From DASRTE01 sp035316885 (GTDB taxonomy: Bacteria; Actinomycetota; Actinomycetes; Jiangellales; Jiangellaceae), in assembly GCA_035316885.1 (NCBI GenBank), contig DATHII010000091.1, positions 1 through 11,576 of the forward strand: a DNA stretch of 11,576 nt, given 5' to 3'. Under the pieces are notes generated by a model, which was not told the DNA's origin, ran no database searches, and worked only from the letters and a program-made list of their open reading frames with translations. Made by a program: the position numbers and the translations under genes. This document shows positions 5,833-11,576 of the stretch, in pieces. The first letter of the stretch is position 1; each line of letters opens with the position of its first letter.

Positions 5833-7665
5833 ATGCAGACAGAGGAAGCCATTGCTTGGTGGGGGGGCAGAGGTCACCGGAGCCGGGTACTGCTGGCGGC
5901 CAGTGTCGGGGTTGTGCTCATCGTTTCACTGATTTCCACGGGAACTTCCCGGGCACAGGAGCAGGGTCAAGTTACTGCCCTCACCGTGGAGCAGCAGCAG
6001 GGATTTGCCACGCTGAGTTGGAATCTCGTGGTGGGCGCGACCGAGTATCAAATAGAACGCGCCTCCGTAGATGACGACAACAATCTCACCGGAGATCCGG
6101 TGATCACAGGTGTCTGGCGACCCAACAGGCAAGTGAACCAGGATTCGCCGGCCTTCGCCGATGCCAACTTCAACCCAGGCGATCGGTTCCGCTGGCGCGT
6201 CGCCGTGCCCGGAGAGCCGTTCTCCGATCCCGTGTACGACACCACCCTGCCGCAGTGGGGCGATCCAGGCGTGCCGGGGGAGAACCTCCGCACCCAGTGG
6301 GAGATGACCCAGGCGGCGCAGTTCACCAGCGACGTGAACGAGTACGCGTACACGGCTGCGCTCGACGCAGCGAGCGATCGGGTGCGGGTCGTGGAGCTGG
6401 GGCGGACTGTCCTCGGCCGCCCGATCAACATGTTCATCATCGGCTACCCGACACCGCCGGGAACCGCGGATGACATCGCCGATTCCTCGGCCGCGCTCGT
6501 CAACTGCAATGTGCACGGCAACGAGCCGTCCTCGCGAGAGGCGTGCCTGATCTTGGCACGGCAGCTGGCGTTCGGCGACGATGCCCGGACCATTGACATC
6601 CTGTCGAAAACCACCGTTCTGATCGTTCCCGCGATAAACGGGGACGGCCGTGCTGCGAACACTCGGGGCAACTCCACTGGTCAGGACCTGAACCGGGACT
6701 TTTCGCTGATTCGCGAACCAGAGACGTTTGCGTTCGTCAATATGCTGAGCGACTATCAGCCCGAGGCAGCATTCGACGGCCACGAGTTCGGCAACAACGA
6801 GGCCGGAGATCTGCCGGTGCTCTTCCCCCGGCACCTCAACGTGCCCGAGCCGGTCTTCACCCAGGCGAAGGACCTGATCGAGGGTTGGCTCTATGAGCAG
6901 GGCTCCGTCGACGGCTGGTGGTACTGCCCGTACGGCTGCCAGGGCGGCGGCGCCGTCGGTCTCAGCCAGGAGACTATCCTGCGCAACACCTTGGGACTCA
7001 AGAATGTGGTTGGTGCGCTGCTGGAGGCCCGCAGTGCGGGCGGGGCGACACGGCCATCAGACGGTGGCGCCAACACGCCGAACAGCCGAAAGCGCAAGGG
7101 ATACTCGGCTCTTAACAACTACCATGAGTTCCTGGACTATTTCCGGGCGAATCAGTCCGAGATCATTCAGTCAACCGAGGCCGGGGCCGAGCTCCAAACC
7201 TTGAACGTGGGTCGGATCGTGTTCAGGGGTTCGTATGACGTCCCGGCGTTTCCGCCTCCCCACCCAGGTGAGAGCCCACCGCCTCCGGAGATTCCGACCA
7301 CGGATCAGATCCTCGAAGATCCGCCGTGCGGGTACCTCCTCACCGAGGAGCAGTACAACGGGCCGCGCGCGGACGGTCCGGCAGGGCTGACTACCACGCT
7401 GGCCGAGCGCATCGAGGCCCACGGCTGGAGAGTCCAGACGAGACCGAGTGGGTACATGGTCCCCCTGACCCAGCCCGAACGGGGTCTCATCCCGCTTCTC
7501 CTCGACGGTCAGGCCGCAGAGCCCTGGGTCGACGCAGCGCGACTGTACGGTCCGCCGGCGAATCCACGGGCCCAACTGCCTGACAGTGCCTGCGGACTTG
7601 GTCGCGGCCCGGGATCGCCTGACCGGACGCCGTCGGCACAGGACCTCAGCTACGTCACAGACTGA
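5833..7665 (+). CDS. Secreted M14-family zinc carboxypeptidase with an N-terminal fibronectin-like domain
   Basis: This 610-residue protein has a twin-arginine-free signal segment at about 18-40 with likely cleavage after SRA (residue 41). A fibronectin-like domain covers about 46-125 (VTALTVEQQQGFATLSW, ATEYQIERA, FRWRVAV). The peptidase domain runs from about 160 to 405. Zinc ligands are His228 and Glu231 in HGNE and His317 in DGHEFG; the substrate-binding Arg288 is in LNRDF; the catalytic Glu is probably Glu398 in GALLEAR. The C-terminal 200 residues, including a Pro-rich stretch at 472-487, are not recognised. Such enzymes remove C-terminal residues from peptides outside the cell. I chose this ATG because AAAAGGA precedes it by 8 bases and an export signal follows at once. 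The same frame is open far upstream to 5248, but there it runs antiparallel to cupin and RidA codon use. A run of seven G lies at 5861-5867 near the start. Confidence 0.85.
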   Translation: MQTEEAIAWWGGRGHRSRVLLAASVGVVLIVSLISTGTSRAQEQGQVTALTVEQQQGFATLSWNLVVGATEYQIERASVDDDNNLTGDPVITGVWRPNRQVNQDSPAFADANFNPGDRFRWRVAVPGEPFSDPVYDTTLPQWGDPGVPGENLRTQWEMTQAAQFTSDVNEYAYTAALDAASDRVRVVELGRTVLGRPINMFIIGYPTPPGTADDIADSSAALVNCNVHGNEPSSREACLILARQLAFGDDARTIDILSKTTVLIVPAINGDGRAANTRGNSTGQDLNRDFSLIREPETFAFVNMLSDYQPEAAFDGHEFGNNEAGDLPVLFPRHLNVPEPVFTQAKDLIEGWLYEQGSVDGWWYCPYGCQGGGAVGLSQETILRNTLGLKNVVGALLEARSAGGATRPSDGGANTPNSRKRKGYSALNNYHEFLDYFRANQSEIIQSTEAGAELQTLNVGRIVFRGSYDVPAFPPPHPGESPPPPEIPTTDQILEDPPCGYLLTEEQYNGPRADGPAGLTTTLAERIEAHGWRVQTRPSGYMVPLTQPERGLIPLLLDGQAAEPWVDAARLYGPPANPRAQLPDSACGLGRGPGSPDRTPSAQDLSYVTD

Positions 7666-8027
7666 CGAAGCCGTTGCCCGCGGCGCGCTGAAAGGCCAGG
7701 CCTCTGGCCGTCACCAAGCGCGTCGCGGGCACCTCCGCCGACGCCACCGCTCGGAGCCCGTCGGAGAGGTCGCTCGCTGGGGGCCGTTTACCGGATCCTC
7801 AACGGTCAGCGGACGGCGTTCGGCATCCACGCCTGGGGCGGCGTGCGCGTGAACTCCGCGACCCGAATCAAGCGGTTCGTGTTCGACAACATCGCCCCCG
7901 CCACCGGCCGCTACACACTGGGCTCGACGATTGAGGGCTACGCCGCGTCGTCGGTCACTGTCGTCGTCGAAGCCGACCGGTAGCCCGACATCGACATCAC
8001 GTTGGAGCCCGCCGAACAGTCCCCGGT
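7666..8027. other. Convergent intergenic region with a gene remnant
   Basis: These 362 bases lie between the ends of the carboxypeptidase gene and the subtilase gene. The first 110 bases show nothing. The rest holds the orphan open frame described separately. I see no strong hairpin followed by a T-run, so no clear terminator for either gene. Confidence 0.5.
7777..7983 (+). pseudogene. Remnant of the C-terminal end of an unidentified, probably secreted protein
   Basis: The plus frame that ends at TAG 7981-7983 reads like real protein: GAVYRILNGQRTAFGIHAWGG, then RFVFDNIAPATGRYTLGS and GYAASSVTVVVEADR at the end. It has alternating hydrophobic residues and a PATGRYTL turn typical of a beta-sandwich, and codon use suited to coding DNA. 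The frame is open from the carboxypeptidase stop, but the stretch before about 7777 is a low-quality Arg/Pro-rich run and holds no plausible start. I therefore read it as the 3' end of a gene whose 5' part has been lost. It could belong to an adhesin or enzyme tail domain. No family is recognised, and a chance open frame cannot be excluded. Confidence 0.35.
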
Positions 8028-9713
8028 TCAGCGGGGCATCGTGCTGCGCAACGACACCGACGAGGTGCGATCCAGCAGCGCCCTCGCGCCCAGTGCCGGT
8101 ACTGCTTCTGGCCGCTCGGAGGCGGCCTCGGCCAGGACGGCCTCGCGGAACTGGTCGTCCTCGCCGAGGCGGTAGACCAGCTCGCTCACGACGACCGGTG
8201 ACAGTTCGTCGACCCGGCCGGCGTCGATGCCGAGCAGGTTGCCGACCACCGCCCGGACTTGGTCGCCGGTCAACTCTCCGAGGGCGGCGTGCAACCGGGA
8301 CACAGGCTGCTGCGCGGCCTCCGACACGGCCTCGGGTAGGGCGGCGGCCTCGGGCAGATCCGGCAAGCCGGCCTCGAGCAGCGCGACGGCGTCGACGATA
8401 CCCACGCCGTACTTGCGCTGCCAACCGTTGCTGATCCAGTCGGGCGGAATCCGGCGACCGTGACTGCGCAGCAACGCCAGGAACGCACCCTGGACGTTTG
8501 CCCTGCCGTACCGCCGGCGGATGCGTTCAGGACCGTGGTGGGCCAGCCACAGCGCGGCGACACCGGCCAGCGTCGCGACCGCGTACGAGGTGCCGTCGCT
8601 GCGCGATTCGACGAATCTGGGTGGTGTGGTGTCCAGGTCGACCCGCGCCGCCCAGACACTCTCACCCGGTGCGGAGATGTCCACCAATTCGCCGCGTGAC
8701 GAATCGGGCCAGGGCTTGCTATTGCAGTTGGTGGCGGCCACGGCGAGGCATTCGGGATACGACGCGGGCGCAACGACGAACGTGACCTTGTTGCCGGCTG
8801 CCGCCATCACGATCATGCCGTCGGCCACGGCCGAGCGGAGTGCTTCCTGCAACCCGATGAACCCTCGACCACCCAGCGACATCGAGATGATGTGGCAGTC
8901 GCGTTCGCGGGCCTTGTTGACCGCTCGCGCGACGTCGCCGTCCAACACCTGGACCACGCTCTTGATCGCCCGGATGGGGACGAGGGTCGCCAGTGGAGCG
9001 ACGCCGCTGATCTTGCCCCGCTCGCGTCCGGCGATGACGCTGCCCGTCTGGGTGCCGTGACCGGGCGAGTCCAGCACGGCAAAGAACGCGCGCCGCAACG
9101 GATCACGTGCGTCCTCGTCGTCATCGATGACGTCGTAGTCCGAGCTGAGGTCCAGCGCAGCGCGTTCCAACTCGGGATGATCGCTATAACCCGTGTCGAT
9201 ATGCCCGATGCGGATGCCCTCACCACGGCTGCGCCCGCCTGGCTCGGCCGGCAGTGCCCACGCCTCGCGGGCACGCACATGGTCCAGCGCCCAGGTCTTC
9301 GCCTGCGAGCACGCAAGGTCCTCGCGGTCACCGTCCGCGGCCTCGAGCAGCGGTTGCGTCGGTGTGACGGTGACAGACTCGGGACCGAACGCGGTCGACG
9401 GGACGTCGGGCTCGACCACCAGATCGGTCTCGCGGGTCAGCCTGGTAGCCAGGTCGTAGGCGACGCGGCTCGGGTCATATGCCGACACCGAGGGGATCGC
9501 GCCGCTCACCACCCACCAGCGCCTGAGCTCGGCGGGCCTCGCGTTACCAAACAGCCGCTCCAGGCCCCAGGCGTCGCCCGCCATGTCCCCGGGCCCCAAC
9601 TGCCGCCGCACCGCCTGACGCAGATGCCGCTCGGACTCGGCCTTCCGGGTCATACCGGCGGGCAGCTGGACCAGCAACCGCACCCAACCCTGCGACGGAT
9701 CCCGTGCACGCAT
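8028..9713 (-). CDS. S8-family (subtilisin-like) serine peptidase, apparently cytoplasmic
   Basis: The protein has 561 residues from ATG 9713, which follows a GGGGGAG ribosome site; a GTG five codons earlier is less likely. Residues 10-105 form a prodomain-like region ending in VVEPDVP. The catalytic domain covers about 140-450: Asp173 in GHIDTG, His219 in SPGHGTQTGSVIAG, oxyanion Asn308 in AAAGNK, and Ser376 in DGTSYAVATLAG. There is an acidic loop (DVIDDDEDARD) between Asp and His. Residues 455-535 form a helical tail (RLHAALGELTGDQVRAVV, LVYRLGEDDQFREAV) that I do not recognise. It has no signal peptide and no membrane segment, unlike most bacterial subtilases. A good promoter is seen upstream. 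It stands alone, convergent with the carboxypeptidase gene. Its targets are unknown. All three catalytic residues are present, so it is probably active. Confidence 0.87.
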   Translation of the reverse strand: MRARDPSQGWVRLLVQLPAGMTRKAESERHLRQAVRRQLGPGDMAGDAWGLERLFGNARPAELRRWWVVSGAIPSVSAYDPSRVAYDLATRLTRETDLVVEPDVPSTAFGPESVTVTPTQPLLEAADGDREDLACSQAKTWALDHVRAREAWALPAEPGGRSRGEGIRIGHIDTGYSDHPELERAALDLSSDYDVIDDDEDARDPLRRAFFAVLDSPGHGTQTGSVIAGRERGKISGVAPLATLVPIRAIKSVVQVLDGDVARAVNKARERDCHIISMSLGGRGFIGLQEALRSAVADGMIVMAAAGNKVTFVVAPASYPECLAVAATNCNSKPWPDSSRGELVDISAPGESVWAARVDLDTTPPRFVESRSDGTSYAVATLAGVAALWLAHHGPERIRRRYGRANVQGAFLALLRSHGRRIPPDWISNGWQRKYGVGIVDAVALLEAGLPDLPEAAALPEAVSEAAQQPVSRLHAALGELTGDQVRAVVGNLLGIDAGRVDELSPVVVSELVYRLGEDDQFREAVLAEAASERPEAVPALGARALLDRTSSVSLRSTMPR

Positions 9714-9753
9714 CTGCTCCCCCTTCACAAAACGGCCTCGTGTTCAGCGGCCC

Positions 9754-9782
9754 TTTATAGTTATGCCGGCACCACGTGTCGA
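9754..9782 (-). promoter_or_regulatory. Sigma-70-type promoter of the subtilase gene
   Basis: On the minus strand, TCGACA (9782-9777) and TATAAA (9759-9754) are separated by exactly 17 bases, close to the vegetative consensus. It lies 40 bp upstream of the ATG at 9713. It is the clearest promoter in the window and suggests constitutive, housekeeping-sigma expression. Confidence 0.6.
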
Positions 9783-10211
9783 TGGCTAACCGGGTGTTCT
9801 GACGGTAGTGCTGCTGCTCGAGCTCCGCTGGGAGAACGTCGCCGCTGGCGGGTCGGGGCCCAGCTGCCGCCCGTAGCGGGCCATGCGACTATTGACCGCG
9901 CGCACCTCACTCCGGGCTGAGCGTACCCGCGTGCCATCATCCAGCACCTCACCCGTGCGAAAGTGGCGCCGGCATACGTCTTCACTTGACCGTGAGGCCA
10001 GAGCGGAGGTCGCCGGGTTGGCCCGGGATCCCGGGTCCGGTTCATCGTCCGCGGAGCGATGGCCCCCGTAAGCTTGACCAGCGAACCGGTCGGCTCCTCC
10101 GTGCCCGTAGGTGACCGATGTAGGGGGCAAATCGCCTCGGGGCCCCAGACGACGGCTCCGGGCGTGCCGTTCGGACGGTCCGACCAGGAAACGACCCACG
10201 ACGGAGGTGCC
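9783..10211. other. Divergent intergenic region without a convincing gene
   Basis: This stretch holds the upstream regions of the subtilase (left) and the gerW-type gene (right). Several open frames cross it on both strands, including a 188-codon minus-strand frame, but all are rich in Arg, Pro and Ser and match nothing I know. The only structured element is a short perfect palindrome, TCGGAC-G-GTCCGA, at 10171-10183, about 30 bp before the gerW-type start. It could be an operator or a leader hairpin. No riboswitch fold is recognised. Confidence 0.4.
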
Positions 10212-10562
10212 GTGAAGCTCGATCAGCTGATCACAACCGCACGCGATGCGATCACGGTCAAGAGGGTGTTCGCCGAGCCCTACGAGAAGGAGGGGGTCAC
10301 GATCATCACCGCCGCTACCTTGGCGGGCGGCGGGGGCGGCGGTGGCGGGCACGACGACCGCGGCCAGGAAGGTGAAGGCGGCGGGTTCGGCCTGAGCGCC
10401 CGGCCGACGGGGGCCTACGTCATCAAGGAGGGCAAGGTAATGTGGCGCCCCGCGGTCGACGTGAACCGGCTACTCGGAACGGTCGGCGCCGTCGTCATCG
10501 TGTACCTGCTCGCCCGGGCAGGCGTCGAGAGGGCACGCGCGAAGGCGGCCCGTAACGCTTGA
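10212..10562 (+). CDS. GerW/YtfJ-family sporulation protein
   Basis: This 116-residue product matches the GerW (YtfJ) family over its full length: KLDQLITTARDAITVKRVF, EPYEKEGVTIITAA, a glycine run, HDDRGQEGEGGGFGLSARP, GAYVIKEGKVMWRPAVDVNRL, and a C-terminal hydrophobic segment (GTVGAVVIVYLLARAGVERA) that may anchor it to a membrane. In Bacillus YtfJ is needed for lysozyme-triggered spore germination. Actinobacterial members are common, also in species not known to make endospores, and their role is not settled. The start is GTG at 10212 because GGAGG (10203-10207) lies four bases ahead. An in-frame ATG at 10059 would add 51 residues unlike the family. It is a single gene with no evident partner. 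Confidence 0.87.
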   Translation: MKLDQLITTARDAITVKRVFAEPYEKEGVTIITAATLAGGGGGGGGHDDRGQEGEGGGFGLSARPTGAYVIKEGKVMWRPAVDVNRLLGTVGAVVIVYLLARAGVERARAKAARNA

Positions 10563-10647
10563 CTGGTCGTCGTGCGCAGGTTCATCGCTACCCGCTGTGG
10601 ACGAGCGATGGATGCTCCGGCCATCCAAGGGAAAGAGGACACCCGAA

Positions 10648-10662
10648 GGCCGCCGAACGGCC
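10648..10662 (+). terminator. Weak hairpin downstream of the gerW-type gene
   Basis: GGCCG and CGGCC form a 5-bp stem around CCGAA. A second stem (TGGATG / CATCCA, 7-base loop) lies at 10609-10627. Neither is followed by a T-run, so intrinsic termination is only a possibility. Confidence 0.2.
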
Positions 10663-10690
10663 CGAGCGACCAACCGTTCGCCCAGGAGGC

Positions 10691-10725
10691 CGTGACATCA
10701 CTCGTGACGCGAAATGCCGTCGACC
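10691..10725 (+). repeat. Left arm of a 35-bp inverted repeat flanking the tRNA
   Basis: This arm starts CGTGACATCA and runs through TCGTGACGCGAAATG. It matches the reverse complement of 10910-10944 at 31 of 35 positions, and the first 26 differ at one base only. Each arm holds two direct copies of CGTGAC (one is changed in neither arm) 12 bp apart. Similarity fades outside the 35 bases. No coding sequence accounts for it. Confidence 0.85.
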
Positions 10726-10781
10726 AGAGTGACCAGGGTGAAGATCACGCGGAGCCTGTCTCGCGTTTGCGCAGGTCACAC

Positions 10782-10859
10782 AGCCGGCGCCGGGACTCGA
10801 ACCCGGAACCGCCCGATTACAAGGCGGGTGGACACCGCCTCATCTGGCCCCCTACCAGC
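10782..10859 (-). tRNA. tRNA-Thr (anticodon TGT), atypical
   Basis: The minus strand folds as a 78-nt cloverleaf. The acceptor GCTGGTA pairs with CGCCGGC (two G-T wobbles, A7-C66 mismatch) with discriminator T. The D stem is GGGC/GTCC with a 13-base loop, the anticodon stem CCCGC/TCGGG (C31-T39 mismatch) with loop CTTGTAA, and the T arm is a perfect CCGGG/CCCGG with TTCGAGT. Thr identity bases G1-C72, C2-G71 and anticodon bases G35-T36 are present. Odd points are G8 and C14 in place of the usual T8-A14 pair, the long D loop and the two mismatches. CCA is not encoded. The T arm and anticodon loop leave little doubt about tRNA origin. Whether it is a working gene, a decayed copy or an element-borne tRNA is open. 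No good promoter is seen. Confidence 0.7.
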
Positions 10860-10909
10860 GACGCTGGGTGGTTACGCCGCCGTCCCCAGCGTGTGCCTGA
10901 AACCGCACG

Positions 10910-10944
10910 GGTTGACTCCATTTCGCGTCACGAATGATGTCACG
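10910..10944 (-). repeat. Right arm of the 35-bp inverted repeat flanking the tRNA
   Basis: It is the reverse complement of 10691-10725 with four differences. It lies 50 bp from the 5' end of the tRNA, while the left arm is 56 bp from its 3' end, so the tRNA is nearly centred. The broken toxin frame begins 20 bp beyond this arm. Confidence 0.85.
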
Positions 10945-10964
10945 CCCGCCCCGTCATCGTGAGG

Positions 10965-11282
10965 ATGGCTCTTCGTTTGGTCCCTTTGTGGCTGCGCGGC
11001 GCGGCCACGCATGACCGCGGGTTCGCCCCTTCCCACAGCTCTCAGATCAAGGGAGAGCTGCGTGAGGTGCGCTGCCAGCACGGGCGGCTCCTCCACCGGA
11101 TCCTCTACCGACGCTCCGGGGCGACTCGGTGATCCTGCTCCACGTCTTCCCTACCAGTAGCGTTCGGCGAAGATCCCGCGGCTGACATCGATCTCGCCCA
11201 GCACCGGTGGGCGGACTTCAAGGCTCGGATGAACGCCACGCCCCGGGTACCACCGCGCGCGGCCGGTCGCGACGCGCCCTAG
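10965..11282 (+). pseudogene. Broken RelE/HigB (Gp49-like) family toxin gene
   Basis: Family sequence appears in three blocks in the right order: SSQIKGELREVRCQHGRLL and RILYRRSG in frame 3, VILLHVF in frame 2, then AADIDLAQHRWADFKARMNA and a tail RVPPRAAGRDAP ending at TAG 11280-11282, again in frame 3. A stop at 11130-11132 closes the first frame. One missing G near 11128 would join RRSGATR to VILLHVF, and a second shift near 11150 restores the frame. Before SSQIKG only HDRGFAPSH resembles the family, so about 35-50 N-terminal residues are also absent; ATG 10965 is a nominal start. Intact members are ribosome-associated mRNA endonucleases or related toxins encoded ahead of an Xre antitoxin, as here. 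Two shifts plus a missing N-terminus argue against a simple sequencing error. Confidence 0.7.
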
Positions 11283-11299
11283 TACGGTCATCCTCGGGT

Positions 11300-11323
11300 T
11301 AGGTTAGCAAATCTGCTAACCTA
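11300..11323. promoter_or_regulatory. Perfect 10-bp-arm palindrome, probable Xre antitoxin operator
   Basis: TAGGTTAGCA, a 4-base centre, then TGCTAACCTA. It is strikingly AT-richer than its surroundings and lies 26 bp upstream of the antitoxin ATG and 18 bp after the toxin stop. Type II antitoxins of the Xre group repress their own promoters through such palindromes. Its place between toxin and antitoxin suggests that the antitoxin has its own promoter here. TAACCT may be a -10 element. Confidence 0.7.
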
Positions 11324-11349
11324 GGGGTTCGCCGGACAGGGAGGGCGAC

Positions 11350-11576
11350 ATGGCCACAAACGCCAGCCCGATCGGGACCAGCGTCGACGACCACATCGAA
11401 CGCAAACGGACGCGGAGCCGGCGCTACCGCGACCCACACGAACGCCTTCGACCCTTCGAACAGATCGCGCGGGTCGTGATCATGCGCAGGGCCCGGCTCG
11501 GGCTCTCCCAGCAGGATCTCGCCGAGCGCATGGGCACCACCGCCTCGGTGATCTCCCGGATCGAAAGCGGCCAGCA
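11350..11576 (+). CDS. Xre-family antitoxin (HigA-like), 3' end outside the window
   Basis: The ATG at 11350 follows GGGAGGG with a 4-base gap. The 75 codons present show a charged N-terminal extension of about 35 residues (DDHIERKRTRSRRYRDPHERLR) and then a helix-turn-helix of the Xre/Cro type (RRARLGLSQQDLAERMGTTASVISRIESGQ, helices at about 45-75). It lies 67 bp after the toxin remnant, in the toxin-first order of HigBA modules. It should bind the palindrome just upstream. No damage is visible, so the antitoxin appears retained after loss of its toxin. The end of the gene is not seen, so a longer regulator cannot be excluded. Confidence 0.85.
   Translation, partial: MATNASPIGTSVDDHIERKRTRSRRYRDPHERLRPFEQIARVVIMRRARLGLSQQDLAERMGTTASVISRIESGQ

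Noticed and set aside
9786..10352. Minus-strand frame of 188 codons opposite the gerW-type gene
   Set aside because: It overlaps a well-supported gene and has no family resemblance or ribosome site. The VNSRMARYGRQL stretch looked protein-like, but I could not support it.
10572..10937. Open frame of 121 codons on the plus strand
   Set aside because: It runs through the tRNA and one inverted repeat arm; the DSNPEPPDYKAGG stretch is a translated antisense tRNA.
10691..10944. CRISPR or insertion-sequence reading of the inverted repeats
   Set aside because: There are only two copies, in opposite orientation, with no transposase inside and no spacers.

Overview
The window is GC-rich DNA that looks actinobacterial (Actinomycetota). 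The supporting signs are the codon use, several GTG starts, a GerW/YtfJ-type spore protein, a secreted PQQ-type sugar dehydrogenase followed by PKD and fibronectin-like domains, and a Gp49/HigB-type toxin next to an Xre antitoxin. I cannot fix the genus. No prophage, insertion sequence, CRISPR array or biosynthetic cluster is visible. It reads as a chromosomal accessory region in flux: at least four loci are truncated, internally deleted or frameshifted.

Left part (1-3250, plus strand): the last 37 codons of a sialidase-like protein; then a sugar dehydrogenase (glucose/sorbosone dehydrogenase fold) that has lost its signal peptide and first propeller blades and begins abruptly behind the sialidase stop; then a small secreted protein with a fibronectin-like C-terminus, preceded by helically phased TTCAG-type direct repeats that resemble an OmpR/PhoB-family activator site.

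Middle (3262-5737): an HxlR-family regulator and an alpha/beta hydrolase on the minus strand, divergent from a cupin gene and a RidA-like gene on the plus strand. A 27-bp two-part palindrome lies between the two transcription units and is the obvious operator. The RidA gene seems to have lost an in-frame stretch of about 50 codons.

Right-middle (5833-10562): a secreted M14 zinc carboxypeptidase; an orphan C-terminal gene remnant; a convergent cytoplasmic subtilisin-like protease with its own recognisable promoter; a 0.5-kb gap; and a gerW-type gene.

Right end (10563-11576): an atypical tRNA-Thr(TGT) on the minus strand that sits inside a 254-bp structure bounded by 35-bp inverted repeats. 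Next to it is a wrecked RelE/HigB-family toxin gene, and then an apparently intact Xre antitoxin gene that runs off the window and has a perfect 10-bp-arm palindrome in front of it. I see no single new multi-gene system here. The most unusual structures are the tRNA inside inverted repeats and the toxin-less antitoxin.
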